64,000 bases of DNA from Jiulongibacter sp966250325 (GTDB taxonomy: Bacteria > Bacteroidota > Bacteroidia > Cytophagales > Spirosomataceae), in NCBI GenBank assembly GCA_966250325.1, contig CBINGY010000009.1:32454-96453 (forward strand), written 5' to 3'. This document shows, one piece after another, positions 7,999 to 18,300 of this stretch (positions within the stretch are counted from its first letter, which is position 1; every line of letters starts with the position of its first letter). Position numbers and translations under genes: made by a program. Under the pieces are notes generated by a model. That model saw only the letters and a program-made list of their open reading frames with translations, had not been told where the DNA came from and made no database searches.

Positions 7999-8691
7999 AT
8001 GAATAAAATTATCATAGCCATTGACGGCTTTTCAAGTTGCGGTAAATCCACCACAGCCAAAGGTGCCGCTGCCAGACTTGGTTATGCGTATATTGACACG
8101 GGAGCGATGTATCGGGCAGTAACTCTGTTCTTTCATGAAAAACATATTTCTCTGACGAACGAAAAACAGATCACAGATGCGTTAAAGGAGATCCACATAG
8201 AATTTAGACGGAGTCCTCAGGGAAGAAACGAAACCTATCTGAACGGTGTCTGTGTAGAAGATGAAATACGTAAACTGTATATTGCCAACAAGGTAAGTGA
8301 GGTAAGTGCAATCGCTGAAGTTCGACATGCCATGGTGGCACAGCAGCGAAAAATGGGGCACAAAAAAGGGGTGGTTATGGACGGCCGCGATATTGGATCT
8401 GTCGTATTTCCGGAGGCTGAGCTTAAGGTTTTTATGACCGCCGATCCGCTAATAAGAGCTCAGCGGAGGCAGATTGAACTGATGGAAAAAGGGGAGCTGA
8501 TGTCTTTTGAAGACATTCTTGAGAATATCCGCAAAAGAGATCATATTGATACCAACCGCAAGGAAAGCCCTCTCATTCAGGTTCCTGATGCACAGGTTAT
8601 TGACACCTCAAAAATGACCCTGGATGATCAGATAGAAATGGTCTGTATCATGGCCGAAGAAGTGATCACACGTCACAGTTCCGTTTCATGA
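7999..8691 (+). CDS. cmk: Cytidylate kinase
   Basis: Phosphorylates CMP/dCMP with ATP in the cytoplasm. IIAIDGFSSCGKST is the P-loop, DTGAMYRAVTLF the NMP-binding segment, GVVMDGRDIGSVVFP the conserved (d)CMP-recognition stretch, and the RAQRRQIELMEKG to RKRDHIDTNRKESPL region the lid with its R/D residues. 230 residues is the normal length. It is the first gene of a likely three-gene operon: its TGA overlaps the next gene's ATG as ATGA. Confidence 0.96.
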   Translation: MNKIIIAIDGFSSCGKSTTAKGAAARLGYAYIDTGAMYRAVTLFFHEKHISLTNEKQITDALKEIHIEFRRSPQGRNETYLNGVCVEDEIRKLYIANKVSEVSAIAEVRHAMVAQQRKMGHKKGVVMDGRDIGSVVFPEAELKVFMTADPLIRAQRRQIELMEKGELMSFEDILENIRKRDHIDTNRKESPLIQVPDAQVIDTSKMTLDDQIEMVCIMAEEVITRHSSVS

Positions 8692-9743
8692 ATATTGATG
8701 TTCTCATCATTGGGCAGGGTCTTGCTGGAACACTTCTGGCAGATCAGCTTGAACAAAATAAATCCTCTGTACTTCTGATTCAAGACCCCGAACTCAGCAG
8801 TTCATCCAGAGTAGCGGGTGGTATGATTAATCCGGTTACAGGAAAACATCTGGCAAAAACCTGGAAGGCGGATGAGATATTTCCTTTTCTGAAAAGCTAT
8901 TACAGACAGAAAGAAGAAGAATTAAAAACCCGGTTCTTCTATGAAATACCTCTGTACAGACCCTTTAAAAATGAGCAGCAAAAACATCAGTTTACCCTGG
9001 CCATAAAGAAACACGGGCTGGAGGAATGGTGCTCATCACTTGACACACCCAAATATCCGAATGATCTGATCATGAACCATCTGGGAGGCATAGAAACCTT
9101 CCAAACGGGCCGCCTTGATGTAGCAGCTTTTTTAAACAGAATGGCAGAAAAATGGGAGGAAGAGGGAAAAATCTCGTATGAAAACTTCGATTACTCCAGA
9201 CTGATCATCGGAGAAAAAGCTCTGTATTATCGGGATATAAAGGCGAGATACGTGGTCTTTGCAGAAGGTTTTCACCAGAAGGATAATCCTTACTTCAATT
9301 GGCTACCTCTTAATCCTGTGAAAGGAGAAACGCTTGACATTCGTATTCCAGAGGTTCAATTATCTGAGATTATTAATCAGGGTATCTGGATTATGCCTGT
9401 GGGCAATGATACCTACAAACTGGGTGCCACCTACTCCTGGCACGAACTTAACAATCAGACTACTGAAGAAGCTCGGGAGTACCTGCTTCAAAAAGCAAAA
9501 TTACTGATTTCCAAAGAGATAGAAGTAATTGATCAATCTGCCGGCGTACGGCCTGCGAGCAATGACCGCAGACCTATTCTTGGGCCTCATCCTGAGCACC
9601 GAAATCTTTTTCTATTCAACGGCCTGGGAACAAAAGGGGTTTCTTTAGGGCCCTATTTTGCCCGGGAACTTAGCGAACATATCCTTTCAGGAAAAGAATT
9701 GAACCCTGAAACAACCATCACACGCTTTTATCCGTTATATTAG
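8688..9743 (+). CDS. FAD-dependent oxidoreductase (DAO superfamily)
   Basis: 351 residues. The N-terminal VLIIGQGLAGTLLADQLE is the GxGxxG dinucleotide-binding fold. SSRVAGGMINPVTGKHLAKTW follows, and the C-terminal GVRPASNDRRPILGPHPEHR to NGLGTKGVSLGP stretch is the second FAD-contact region of glycine oxidase/D-amino acid oxidase-like proteins. The substrate cannot be told from sequence. Translationally coupled to cmk (4-base overlap) and followed after 24 bases by the barrel protein, so the three are probably co-transcribed. Confidence 0.85.
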   Translation: MNIDVLIIGQGLAGTLLADQLEQNKSSVLLIQDPELSSSSRVAGGMINPVTGKHLAKTWKADEIFPFLKSYYRQKEEELKTRFFYEIPLYRPFKNEQQKHQFTLAIKKHGLEEWCSSLDTPKYPNDLIMNHLGGIETFQTGRLDVAAFLNRMAEKWEEEGKISYENFDYSRLIIGEKALYYRDIKARYVVFAEGFHQKDNPYFNWLPLNPVKGETLDIRIPEVQLSEIINQGIWIMPVGNDTYKLGATYSWHELNNQTTEEAREYLLQKAKLLISKEIEVIDQSAGVRPASNDRRPILGPHPEHRNLFLFNGLGTKGVSLGPYFARELSEHILSGKELNPETTITRFYPLY

Positions 9744-9767
9744 AAATTCATATTCCGTGGTGCTCTT

Positions 9768-12038
9768 ATGCGAATAGTTTTAGCTCTAATGCTCATTTTG
9801 ACTGGAAATATGGCCTTTTCGCAAGGCTACTATCCACTTTCTCAGGAAACTTTCGGAAAGAACAGAATACAGTTACGCAAACTGGATTGGAGAACAATCA
9901 ACAGTAATAACTTCGAATTTAACTACTACCGCGGAGGAGAGCCGCTGGCCCAAAAAGCCGCAAAAATAGCTGAAGGTGAATACCGCAAAATAACCGAAAT
10001 TTTAGGTTACACGCCATTCACCACGATGAAGATTTTCCTTTACAATTCGCCAACCCAGCTGGAACAAAGTAATATTGGCCTCACTACCCCGCTGGACTAC
10101 GATGGGGGAATTCTTAACCTGAGCAGATCTCGAATTGAAATTCCATACCCCGGCTCTGACAGCGTTTTCAGACTTCAGCTCATCAAGGAAATATCCTCGC
10201 TTTTTGTTTATGATATGCTTTATGGTGGCTCATTGAAAGAAGTGCTTCAAAGCTCTATCTTACTTACGGTTCCCGAGTGGTTTATGTCTGGAATCGCGGC
10301 CTATGTAGCGGAAGATGAATTTACTGGTGAGGATATTGCCGAAGTAAAAGAGGCAATAGCCCGCAGCGAAAACAAAAAAATTTCCTACCTGACTGGCAAA
10401 GATGCTGAAATAATAGGAAGGTCCATCTGGCATTACATTGCGGTGAGGTATGGCAGAGACAACATCTCCAATATTCTGAATCTTACCCGAATCATTCGTG
10501 CAGAACAAAGCAGTATCACCAGCACCCTTGGAATTTCTTTTGCCCGATTCTCAAAGGAATGGAAAGCCTTTTACGAAAGCGGGGGTAACATTGTTTCAAC
10601 TCCAAAAGCCGAGCAACCGGCCAAAGTCCCAGCTAATCAAGCCTTCACAAGGCAGGAGGCCCCTTTAAATAATCTTAAAAAAGGAGAAATAGACACAGAG
10701 AATTATGAATTTGACGAGGTAAATGTTCTTACAGCCAACGAAAATAGCAAGCTGGCTCAAGAAGAACAGAGCAGCACTTTTAACAGAAATCGGCTGAGCA
10801 GGAGCAGTGAGGAGCTTAAGATTAGCCCTCCGCGAACTTATCAGAATCTTTTGGTTACACAGGATCTGAAAACTGAGTTTTATAATGACCCTGTTCGCAG
10901 ACTCGGAATGCACAATTCTTTAACTATCAACGATCTACTTGAAAATCATGTCATTAATTTTGATCTATTTATAGCACCTTCTATAAAAAACCACGATATA
11001 GGAGCCAGTTATACCAACTACAAAAGCCGTGTAGATTGGGGATTCTTCTTTAATCGCAGGTCTATTTTACTTGAAGATGTGAGTGAAAAACAGTTTTACC
11101 TGTTCAGACCCTTAAAGATTCTTTTGCCAGACATCTCCCTCAGTCGCAGAATTTTTCTTCATACGCTGGGGGCAAACATCCATTACCCACTCGGTGAACA
11201 TCTCAGATTAAGCTTTACTCCATCCGTTTTCTTCAATAATGACATAGATTATTTTGATCTGGATGCACCTGTTCTGAGCAGCACATATGCCGGACTAAGA
11301 ACCAGTATAATCTACGATAATACCTCGAAAAACGGAATTGCGGGCACGCTTTCCGGCACACGGGCACGCCTGAATTACGAAAAAAACGTAGGGTTTTCAG
11401 AAATTGAAAGAAATTTTAACCGAATAAACCTGGATGCACGGCATTACCAGCCCTTGGTTCGTGGTATTCAACTTGCAGGTAGACTGGCTTACGGAAAATC
11501 AAACGGTAATAGTCCGAAATACACCTTTCTGGGTGGCATGGAAAATACCCTTAACAGAACAGTCTTCTCTACGCCCGGCCAGATACCAGGCGAGCCGGGA
11601 GATCTGCGTGATGTGGCATTTTACAACTACGCTGGAAACCTGCGTGGATTTGATTTTGCCAAGCTTTACGGCACCAATTACCTTCTTACAAATTTAGAAC
11701 TTAGGCTCTCGCTTTCGAGCTACTTCCCAAAAAACACGGTAACCTCCAGCGTGATTAGAAATCTGCAGCTGGTACTTTTCAATGATATCGGGACTGCCTG
11801 GAACGGGAATAAAGGCCCATGGAGTCGTCAGAATAGCCTTAATACTCAGGCAGTTGGTAACGGTAGCCCGTTTTATGCGGTAGTAACCAACTTCAAGAAC
11901 CCTTTCCTGAGCGGCTATGGTGCCGGACTTCGGACAACCATTCTGGGGCTTGTTCTCAAGGCCGATTACGCCTTTGGAAGAGAGAATAAAGAATTCGGAG
12001 ACGGACGCTTTTACTTTTCTCTCGGTCAAGACTTTTAA
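9768..12038 (+). CDS. Peptidase-MA-like pseudoenzyme fused to an Omp85-like barrel
   Basis: 756 residues with a Sec signal ending near MAFSQ. Residues about 30-275 resemble the N-terminal peptidase-MA-like (gluzincin) domain seen before TolB-type propellers in Bacteroidota. The expected HExxH is KEISS (140-144), and the later W-x-x-EG motif is WFMSG (171-175), so the metal ligands are absent. A variable linker follows (about 280-360). The remainder alternates like outer-membrane strands: NLRGF near residue 624 fits the conserved (V/L)RGF/Y loop of Omp85/surface antigen D15 barrels, and the chain ends YFSLGQDF with the terminal Phe typical of BAM substrates. Probably an outer-membrane protein; function unknown. 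Third gene of the cmk unit and directly before the adhesin cassette. Confidence 0.65.
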   Translation: MRIVLALMLILTGNMAFSQGYYPLSQETFGKNRIQLRKLDWRTINSNNFEFNYYRGGEPLAQKAAKIAEGEYRKITEILGYTPFTTMKIFLYNSPTQLEQSNIGLTTPLDYDGGILNLSRSRIEIPYPGSDSVFRLQLIKEISSLFVYDMLYGGSLKEVLQSSILLTVPEWFMSGIAAYVAEDEFTGEDIAEVKEAIARSENKKISYLTGKDAEIIGRSIWHYIAVRYGRDNISNILNLTRIIRAEQSSITSTLGISFARFSKEWKAFYESGGNIVSTPKAEQPAKVPANQAFTRQEAPLNNLKKGEIDTENYEFDEVNVLTANENSKLAQEEQSSTFNRNRLSRSSEELKISPPRTYQNLLVTQDLKTEFYNDPVRRLGMHNSLTINDLLENHVINFDLFIAPSIKNHDIGASYTNYKSRVDWGFFFNRRSILLEDVSEKQFYLFRPLKILLPDISLSRRIFLHTLGANIHYPLGEHLRLSFTPSVFFNNDIDYFDLDAPVLSSTYAGLRTSIIYDNTSKNGIAGTLSGTRARLNYEKNVGFSEIERNFNRINLDARHYQPLVRGIQLAGRLAYGKSNGNSPKYTFLGGMENTLNRTVFSTPGQIPGEPGDLRDVAFYNYAGNLRGFDFAKLYGTNYLLTNLELRLSLSSYFPKNTVTSSVIRNLQLVLFNDIGTAWNGNKGPWSRQNSLNTQAVGNGSPFYAVVTNFKNPFLSGYGAGLRTTILGLVLKADYAFGRENKEFGDGRFYFSLGQDF

Positions 12039-12371
12039 TCTCTATACGAAATTACCATCTCGCTATACGATCGTGAGAAATGAATGAAACTGGCACAGTT
12101 TTGGTCGCTTGATCCGGCTTTTGGAAAAGCCTTCCATTTTTGGTATTAACGTTAAAAACATCCAGAAAATTTATCTCCGCAGAACCTCCGCAAGTTTCTC
12201 ATATACAATTACTTACAAATCTACCTAAAATCAACCTGATCTTAACAAATTTGAAGGGCGTCTTTGGCATAGTTTTCGATTTACTAATTCCGAATAAAAA
12301 ACCGCTCCGGTGATGCCGGGGTCATTGGAATTTATTTCATGATAATTTTCAATGCAGTAACTCGAAGATAA
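12039..12371 (+). other. 333-bp intergenic region before the giant adhesin gene
   Basis: No coding frame or RNA gene is evident. It contains the 21-bp-spaced CTATACGA pair at 12042-12070 and, close to the adhesin start, TAATTTTC (12343-12350), a 7/8 match to the -7 consensus that would give a leader of about 16 bases to the ATG at 12372. No terminator hairpin with a T-run is seen after the upstream gene, so some read-through is possible. Confidence 0.4.
12042..12071 (-). repeat. CTATACGA direct repeat with 21-bp period
   Basis: CTATACGA occurs at 12042-12049 and 12063-12070. On the minus strand the half-sites read TTCGTATAG and ATCGTATAG, sharing ATCGT..AG with the ATCGTTCAG repeats at 4326 and 4347 and the same 12-bp gap. 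This may be a second, weaker LytTR-type site, but it lies about 300 bp from the adhesin start and in the opposite orientation. Confidence 0.3.
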
Positions 12372-15300
12372 ATGACAAAAACTTCTACTACGAACTGTGT
12401 ATTAAGGGCATACGGGCAAAGCCGGATTTCTGAGGCCACTGGTCTTATTCAGACTTCCCATTTGCTTCATGAACTTAATGGGTCGAAAGATGTGAATACA
12501 CCAACTTCTTCCGTTACTAACCGCATCCAATTCTTCGGAACACCAGAGAAATCTGAAGGAGCCAATTCATACAGAAGAATGAAAAAAGGAATTACCCGAA
12601 CGATCACCTTGTGGATGCTGGTTCTAACCGCAGCTCTGGGCCTTAGTTCAACCGCCATCGCTCAGGATGTGGACCTGGCTCTTACCAAGTCGATAAGTAA
12701 CTCAACCCCGGAAGTCGGCGATCAGATCACCTACACGATTTATGTGGTCAATAAAGATGTAACTACCGCTACAGGGATTCAGATTCTGGATCAGACTCCC
12801 TTTGGGGCTATAAACAATATTAGTTTTACGGCAGAAGCCGGAAGTACGAGCTACAATGTTTCAAACGGTGAAATAACCTGGAATATAGCCAGTCTGGCCG
12901 GTGGAGATTCTTTGCGTCTTGAAATAGTGGCGGAAGTGGTAGCCCGGGGGGTATTTTTTAACATCGCAGAGATTACGGCCATTGATCAGACAGATTATGA
13001 CTCTCAACCCGGAAACAGCGATTTAAGTGAAGACGATCTGGCAAGCTCCTGTTTTTCTGTTCCCATTTACTGGTACCCCGGAGATGAGTACAGAGTAACC
13101 ATTCCTGCACCGTTTAATCCCGGCACAGGAATTACCTGGTTTAGGGATGGTATTGAGATAGATGGAACCACGGTGGGGGCAAGTGTCTCCAATGATACCC
13201 TGCTAATCCAAAGCCCTGGGAGTTATACTTTTACTACCTTGGTTAATACGTGCCCGGCTTCGGGCTGTTGTGCTATAATTATGTTGCAAGGTCCCTATGG
13301 CGAAATAGGAGATTTCGTTTGGGAAGACACCAACAGAGATGGTATTCAGGATATCGGAGAGCCTGGCGTAGCGAATCAAAGGGTATACCTCTGGGATGAC
13401 GGCGGTGCTCTTCTGGATTCCACACTAACAGACATCAACGGGATTTATCTTTTTGATTCATTGGAGGACGGTAATTACATTGTTCAGTTTACTGCACCTG
13501 CAAATTTTCAGTTCACTTCTACAGGTGCAGGAAATGGCACCAATGACTCGGATGCCGATAACCTGGGAACTACTTCTGCGGTTGCTATCAGCACATTGGA
13601 TGCAAACGGAAACCCCAGACTTGCCGGAGATACGAACAGATTCAATAACCTGGTGGACGCGGGAGTTATGCCTGATCTGATCTTTGATCTTGCACTAAGT
13701 AAAACAGTGGCATCCTCTGCCCCTTATTTACCGGGTCAAAACATTACATACAATTTACAAATTACAAATGAGGGCCAGCAAGATGCCACCAACATCACGC
13801 TCATTGACTATGTTCCTGCTGGTTTAATACTAGCTGATGCAGATTGGCAAATGGTGGGTCAGAATGCTCAGTTAATAGACTCTGTTATTATTACTGCGGG
13901 TGACTCTCTAATTGTACCTGTTACTTTCCAGATTTCACCTTCGTATTCATCTACCAGTTTAACCAATACTGCTGAGATATTAACAGCCTCAGGTCCTGTA
14001 GGTGAAGCCGTAACTGATAATGATTCTTCACCGAATAATAACATAGGTAGTGAAGATGATCAGGATAGTACTACCATACCTGTTACCATTACAGGATCCA
14101 TCGGAGATTTTGTGTGGAATGATCTGGATGAAGACGGTGTGCAGGATCCGGGAGAACCCGGTATTTCAGGTGTCAATGTAACTCTGGAAACATCAACAGG
14201 AACCTTTGTAGCCAGTACTGTAACCGATGGAAATGGAAATTACCTGTTTGCCGGTTTACCAGCCGGAGATTACATTGTCCGATTTAACAGCCCTGCCAGT
14301 TCAACTACCAGTCCTTCAAATCAGACTATTGACGCTAATGACAGTGATGTAGATGTAGTGACAGGAGAATCGCAGATTATAAATCTGGCAGCTGGTGAAA
14401 TTAACCTGACTGTTGACGCCGGTTATTACTTCGCCCCTACCTGCGAGTCAATTGCCACCGCAGTTTCTGCCAACGCTTCTATTTGTGTGAATGAATCAAC
14501 CAATCTGACAGCAACCACAACCGATGGCTCAGCCATTAATTGGTATTACAGTCCGTCAGGTGGGTCTCCTATCTTTAATACAAACAGTGGAGAAGCTTTT
14601 ACGGTTAGCCCTACCACCACCACCACCTATTATGCAGCCATGGCTAACGCACAGCCTGGATGTCCTCAGACAAGAGAACCAGTGACTGTGGTGGTTAACG
14701 TGATACCACCAGACCCTACTGTGGACGGCCCGGTGGAAGTTTGTATATCTGAAACTGCCAACTTGAACAATGCAATAGTTAGCAGCCCATATACTACCGG
14801 AGGAGTACACGAATGGCATACGGGCCCAAGCCCTTCTTCGCCCTTGGTGACAGACCCTACTGCAGCTCCGGCTGGAAATTATTACTTGTTTGAACTTTCC
14901 GTAAACGGTTGCTACAGTAATCCAACGCTTCTTCGTGTTATTGAAAGAACTTGCCAACAGTTCATTGATCTGAGTGTTGTCAAAATTGCGGATACCAGAC
15001 TTGTAGAGGTTGGAGACATCGTAACTTTCACAATTGAATTGAAAAATGACGGGCCAGATACTGCAACCAATGTGGTATTAAGAGATCAGCTTCCTTCAGG
15101 TCTTGAATTTGTTTCTTCCACAAATTTTGCCGAGACCGGTGGAGGAGAGCTACTTGCCACATTCCCTACGATTCTTGCGGGCCAAACTATCACATTTACC
15201 TACTCTACACGGGTTACTTCTACCAGTGGAAGTATCGTAAACGTGGTTCAGGTGATGAGTGCAGACCAAACGGATGTTGATTCAACTCCTGGCAACGCAG

Positions 15301-18300
15301 CTACCACCAATGAAGATGATGACGATGATGAGGTAATCACCCTCATTAATCCGGCACCGTCTATTGACCTTAGTCTTATCAAGCTTGTGAGCTTTGATAC
15401 ACCTTCTAAGGGAGATCTGATTAATTTCACCATTGCTGTTACTAACAGCGGTGCAATTGCGGCGACAAACGTTGAGGTACAGGATGCTCTTCCAGGAGGA
15501 TTCACTTATATTAATTCAACAGGTGGAACAACCAGAAGTTTCGCAAATAATACAGTAACTGCCACCTGGAATACCATAGCTCCAGGTCAGACAGTCCGTC
15601 TTGATATTCAGGCTACTGCAGACAGTGTCGGTGATTTCACCAATCACGCTCAGGTAACTAATGCGGATCAACAGGATTCAGATTCTACTCCGAATAACGG
15701 TGTTGCCAACGGAGAAGATGATACCGACTCCGCAGATATTTCGGTCTCAGATAATTGTAATCCTACTACACCTGCAATTGCTGCCCTCAGTACAACACTT
15801 TGCACAGGTGGCAGCACGCAGCTTACAGCAGTTGGCTGTAACGGCACCGTAACCTGGTCTGATGGTCAGACCGGAAATACAGTCACCGTAAGTCCGGTGG
15901 CGAATACCAGCTATACCGCGTATTGTACCGTTGGAAGCTGTAACAGCCCTATGTCAAATACACTAACGGTGAATGTAGTAAATGTAACTGCACCGGTTAT
16001 TTCTACGAGCTCTCCTACAGTGTGCTCGGGAGATGCAGCCTTGTTAACAGCTGCAGGCTGTGCCGGAACGGTTAACTGGAGCAATGGCCAATCCGGAACG
16101 GTAATTTCGGTGAGCCCGGTAGTTACCACCTCTTATACAGCGACATGTTCCATAGGCTCTTGTGTAAGTACCCCTTCAAACTCAGTTGAAGTTCAGGTAA
16201 TTAATTCCTTACCTGCCCCAGCTGTAGCTGTTGATTTCAGTCAGATCTGTCCGGGAGATGATGCCACTCTAACTGCAACGGGATGTGCTGGCACGGTTAC
16301 CTGGTCAAATGGTCAGACAGGAGCAAGCATTGTAGTAAGTCCTGTGACTAATACTTCTTATACAGCAACCTGTACAGTGAACAGTTGTACAAGCCCGGCT
16401 TCGACCACTCTTCAGATTATTGTCATCACCACGGTTAATCCTCCTGCAATAGCAGCCGGATCAAATCAGGTATGTAGAGGCGATTCTACCACATTAAATG
16501 CAGCAGGATGTTCTGGTTTGGTTACCTGGTCAAATGGTCAGACCGGAAACTCTATTGTGGTTGCACCTACTGTAAGCACCTCATATACCGCAATTTGTAC
16601 GGCAGGTTCTTGCACCAGTTCCACCTCAAATAGTGTACTGGTAACAGTAAACAATGGCGGAGAAACACCGGTACTTAGTGCAACAGCTACGTCAGTATGC
16701 TTTGGTGCTGAAGTTATAATTACGGCATCAGGCTGTACACAAAATATTGTTTGGAATACGGGTGATACCACCTCACAGATTACCGTTAACCCAACTTCAT
16801 CTACCTTGTATTCGGCAACTTGTGGCACCGGAATATGTGCAGGTACTTCCCTCATTAGTATCAGCGTAATCTCAGGAGGACAAGTAGCCATAGCACAAAC
16901 CAGTAATTCAATTTGCTCAGGTCAGTCGGTTACACTTACAGCGGCGGGCTGTACCTCTGGTTTAGTCTGGAGTACAGGTGCTACCACAAGTGAAATCACA
17001 GTTCAGCCTGATAGTACCCAGTCCTATTCAGTAACTTGCGGAACCGGCATTTGTGCCACTTCTGACACCGCAACAGTGGTGGTAGGTACAGGTACACCAC
17101 TTAGTATCACTGCCAGCAGCAGCACGGTATGTTCAGGTGAAAGTGTAAACCTAACCGTAACCGGATGCACCGAGTTAGTTACCTGGAGTACAGGTCAAAC
17201 CGGGGCCAATATCAATGTAGCACCAGTCGCTACCACATCTTACTCGGCGGTCTGCGGATCCGCAGCGTGTGCTTCCTCCGGTTCTGTGATTATTTCGGTT
17301 ACTTCAGCATCCAGCCCGGTGAATATCACTGCCAGTACGAATAACATTTGTGCAGGCGAGTCAGTTACCTTGACAGCCACAGGATGTACCTCATCATTGA
17401 TTTGGAGCAATGGAGCCACATCAAATGCTACAACCGTTACTCCAACCACTACTCAGTCGTATACCGTTACCTGCGGCAGCGGAGCATGTCAGACTTCTGA
17501 CACGCTGGTGATAACTGTAAATACGTTAACAATACCATCTGCAACGGCTCTAAACAATACGTGCCCTGCAGAATATGTTGACCTGACTGATGCGGTAACA
17601 AGTAGTCCGGTTACCTCAGGCGGAACGTTCGTATTCCGTACTGGTAGCTCACCGGCATCTCCTGCCGTATCTAACCCTGATTCAGTAGTGACCTCCGGCA
17701 CCTACTTTGTATTTGAGCGAAGTACTTCCGGATGTTTCAGTCCTGGCAGATCTATCGCGGTTACAATTGTCGATTGCGATACAGTAGACTGTGTAACAAA
17801 CCCGGCCACTGCCTTTGCAGGAAACGACACCACGATTTGTCTCAGCGATGATTTCATCGTACTTAACGGAACCATTGGGGGTGCAGCGAGCAGCTCTGTC
17901 TGGAGTACAAATGGTTCAGGTAGATTCCTGAATGCAAGTCAAAGAAATACCAGATACTACTTCTCTCATGAGGATATCGTAGATGGAAGCATAAGCTTTA
18001 CTTTGACCACCAATGACCCGGATGGCACTGGCACTTGTACAGCCGCGGCATCTACCATGGATGTTACAATCAATGCTGACACCAGAAAACCAACCGTTTC
18101 TGCAAGCAATACAACCTTCATATGCCTGGGTGATACTACCGTATTAACTGTTAATCAGAATGCCCCGGCCTATTTGTGGAGTACAGGAGATACTACAAAG
18201 AGTATCTCGGTAACAGCGGCAGGATCTTTCTGGGTAAAACTCATAAATGCATCAGGATGTGCTTCAATAAGCTCAGACACCGTACGGGTTAATACGAATG

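Noticed and set aside
15765..17522. Regular repeats that could be mistaken for a CRISPR array or DNA satellite
   Set aside because: The repetition is at protein level in one open frame with diverged DNA; there are no constant short repeats with unique spacers.
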